Source: Defluviicoccus sp. (GTDB lineage Bacteria; Pseudomonadota; Alphaproteobacteria; MPNO01). From it: a stretch of DNA of 43,150 nt. A program made the position numbers and the translations under genes. Below the pieces are notes generated by a model. The model was not told the origin of the DNA. It ran no database searches and saw only the letters and a program-made list of their open reading frames with translations. Of this stretch, positions 41,818-43,150 are shown piece after piece. Each line of letters starts with the position of its first letter. Positions within the stretch are counted from its first letter, which is position 1. Location: positions 1-43,150 of the forward strand of contig JAJEHI010000090.1 in NCBI GenBank assembly GCA_022823775.1. Reading direction: 5' to 3'.

Positions 41818-42559
41818 CGTCGTTCCCTTTCTCTTCCGGGGCCGCCTGTTCCGGCGTCTCTTCCTCCGGCGCGGTTTCTTCCGGGGCGGCCCTCACTGCG
41901 CCGGGGAACGGCAGGCCGTCGGGCGCCGGGCGCTTCTTCGCGTCGGAAACCAGCACGTAACCGCCCTTGGCGCCGGGCACCGCGCCGGCGACCAGGATCA
42001 GCCCGCGATCCGCGTCGGTCGAATGGATCTCAAGATTCTGCACCGTGGTCCGCGCATCGCCGAGATGTCCGGCCATCTTCTTGCCCTTGAAGACCTTGCC
42101 GGGATCCTGGCTGTTGCCGGTCGAGCCGTGGCTGCGGTGACTGATGGAAACGCCGTGCGAGGCTTCCAGCCCGCCGAAATTGTGCCGCTTCATGGCGCCG
42201 GCGAAACCCTTGCCGATGCTGGTGCCGACGACATCGACATGCTGGCCGGCGACGAAATGATCCGCGGTCAACTCGGCGCCCACGTCGATCACCGCGTCGT
42301 CGGAAACGCGGAACTCGGCGAGCTTGCGCTTCGGCTCGACCCTGGACTTCGCGAAATGCCCGCGCATCGGCTTCGAGACGTTCTTGACCTTGGCCGCGCC
42401 GACGCCGAGCTGGAGCGCGGTATAGCCGTCGCTTTCCGCCGTCTTGACCGCGACGACCTGACAATTGTCGACCTTGAGCACGGTCACCGGCACGTGCGAT
42501 CCGTCGTCGCGGAACGCGCGCGTCATGCCGAGCTTCTGGGCTATCAGACCGGTCCGCAT
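41807..42559 (-). CDS. rplC: 50S ribosomal protein L3 with acidic C-terminal tail
   Basis: 250 aa. [16 protein letters not shown] is canonical and [34 protein letters not shown] is diagnostic. The last 30 or so residues are a Glu/Pro/Ala-rich tail ([19 protein letters not shown]) not present in E. coli L3, of 209 aa. Confidence 0.98.
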   Translation of the reverse strand: MRTGLIAQKLGMTRAFRDDGSHVPVTVLKVDNCQVVAVKTAESDGYTALQLGVGAAKVKNVSKPMRGHFAKSRVEPKRKLAEFRVSDDAVIDVGAELTADHFVAGQHVDVVGTSIGKGFAGAMKRHNFGGLEASHGVSISHRSHGSTGNSQDPGKVFKGKKMAGHLGDARTTVQNLEIHSTDADRGLILVAGAVPGAKGGYVLVSDAKKRPAPDGLPFPGAVRAAPEETAPEEETPEQAAPEEKGNDDEG

Positions 42560-42569
42560 CGATCCGTCC

Positions 42570-42878
42570 TCAGAGCTTGATCTCGACGTCGACGCCGGCG
42601 GCGAGGTCGAGCTTCATCAGCGCGTCGACCGTCTGCGGCGTCGGATCGATGATGTCGAGCAGCCGCTTGTGGGTGCGGATCTCGAACTGTTCGCGCGACT
42701 TCTTGTCGATATGCGGCGAGCGCAGCACGGTGTACTTCTCGATCCGCGTCGGCAGCGGGATCGGGCCGCGCACCTCGGCGCCGGTGCGCTTGGCGGTGTT
42801 GACGATCTCGCCGGTCGACTGGTCGAGGACCCGGTGATCGAACGCCTTGAGGCGGATGCGTATGTTCTGGTTGTCCAT
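42570..42878 (-). CDS. rpsJ: 30S ribosomal protein S10
   Basis: 102 aa. [17 protein letters not shown] and [36 protein letters not shown] are diagnostic. It is 28 bases downstream of tuf, the standard str-to-S10 junction. Confidence 0.98.
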   Translation of the reverse strand: MDNQNIRIRLKAFDHRVLDQSTGEIVNTAKRTGAEVRGPIPLPTRIEKYTVLRSPHIDKKSREQFEIRTHKRLLDIIDPTPQTVDALMKLDLAAGVDVEIKL

Positions 42879-42906
42879 TGTCGGCTCTCCGCCCCGGCCC
42901 GGGTGC

Positions 42907-43150
42907 TTACTCTATGATCTGCGCGACGACGCCGGCGCCGACGGTGCGCCCGCCCTCGCGGATCGCGAACCGGAGACCCTCGTCCATCGCGATCGGAACG
43001 ATCAGCTCGACGTCCATCGACACATTGTCCCCCGGCATCACCATCTCCGTCCCCTCCGGCAACGCGACCTGACCCGTAACGTCCGTCGTCCGGAAGTAAA
43101 ACTGCGGACGGTAGTTCGAGAAGAACGGCGTGTGACGGCCCCCCTCCTCC
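42907..43150 (-). CDS. tuf: Elongation factor Tu, C-terminal fragment
   Basis: The last 80 residues are in the window; the 5' part continues beyond base 43150. [40 protein letters not shown] and the closing [14 protein letters not shown] are the domain III end of EF-Tu, which delivers aminoacyl-tRNA to the ribosome. Confidence 0.97.
   Translation of the reverse strand, partial: EEGGRHTPFFSNYRPQFYFRTTDVTGQVALPEGTEMVMPGDNVSMDVELIVPIAMDEGLRFAIREGGRTVGAGVVAQIIE

Noticed and set aside
1-43150. CRISPR arrays, tRNA or rRNA genes, transposases, integrases
   Set aside because: None recognised on reading both strands. The repeats at 4162-5002 have neither the short regular spacing of CRISPR nor an associated transposase gene. 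A tRNAscan or ISfinder run was not possible here.

Overview
This window comes from a GC-rich alphaproteobacterium; I cannot name the genus. Four things point to the class. Anthranilate synthase is a fused TrpE-TrpG protein preceded by a Trp-codon leader and attenuator, as in Rhizobium and Azospirillum. Proton-translocating transhydrogenase is split into three genes (pntAA, pntAB, pntB), as in Rhodospirillum. A GAAC-N7-GAAC motif matches the LexA box of this class. The S10-spc ribosomal operon runs into secY-adk.

Layout. Bases 1-250 hold the end of a TAXI-type TRAP solute-binding protein. From about 430 to 4020 lies a defence-type island: an unknown gene plus an XRE-ImmA/IrrE protein, both AT-richer than the surroundings, and a BglII/BstYI-like restriction endonuclease with an MT-A70 methyltransferase whose promoter overlaps a candidate LexA box. 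About 1 kb of repeats (4020-5029) separates it from the fused TRAP permease (5030-6997), the usual partner of the TAXI protein. Then follow trpE(G) with its leader and attenuator, an IsdG-like monooxygenase, a DMT transporter, an orphan RsbW-type ATPase, an alpha/beta hydrolase coupled to copC-copD, an aqpS-like channel with arsC, a TfoX-N protein, a Phd/VapC-type toxin-antitoxin pair and the pnt operon.

From 19020 to 31408 is a possible metabolic and export cluster. One arm, on the minus strand, has two tandem TauD/TfdA dioxygenases, a phytanoyl-CoA-dioxygenase-like protein and an alpha/beta hydrolase. The divergent arm has an EmrA/EmrB exporter overlapping a Cys-rich unknown, then an SDR, an EntE/DhbE-like aryl-acid-AMP ligase and an amidohydrolase. 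Converging on that arm is a bicupin plus DapA-family pair. Its substrate cannot be read from sequence, but the enzyme set suggests handling of an aromatic or hydroxy acid.

From 31516 to the end, all on the minus strand, is tuf-rpsJ-rplCDWB-rpsS-rplV-rpsC-rplP-rpmC-rpsQ-rplNXE-rpsNH-rplFR-rpsE-rpmD-rplO-secY-adk. The rpsM-rpsK-rpoA-rplQ genes that normally follow adk are not next to it; the bicupin gene lies there instead.

No tRNA, rRNA, CRISPR array or transposase gene was recognised. All functional calls are from reading motifs and gene context, without database searches.
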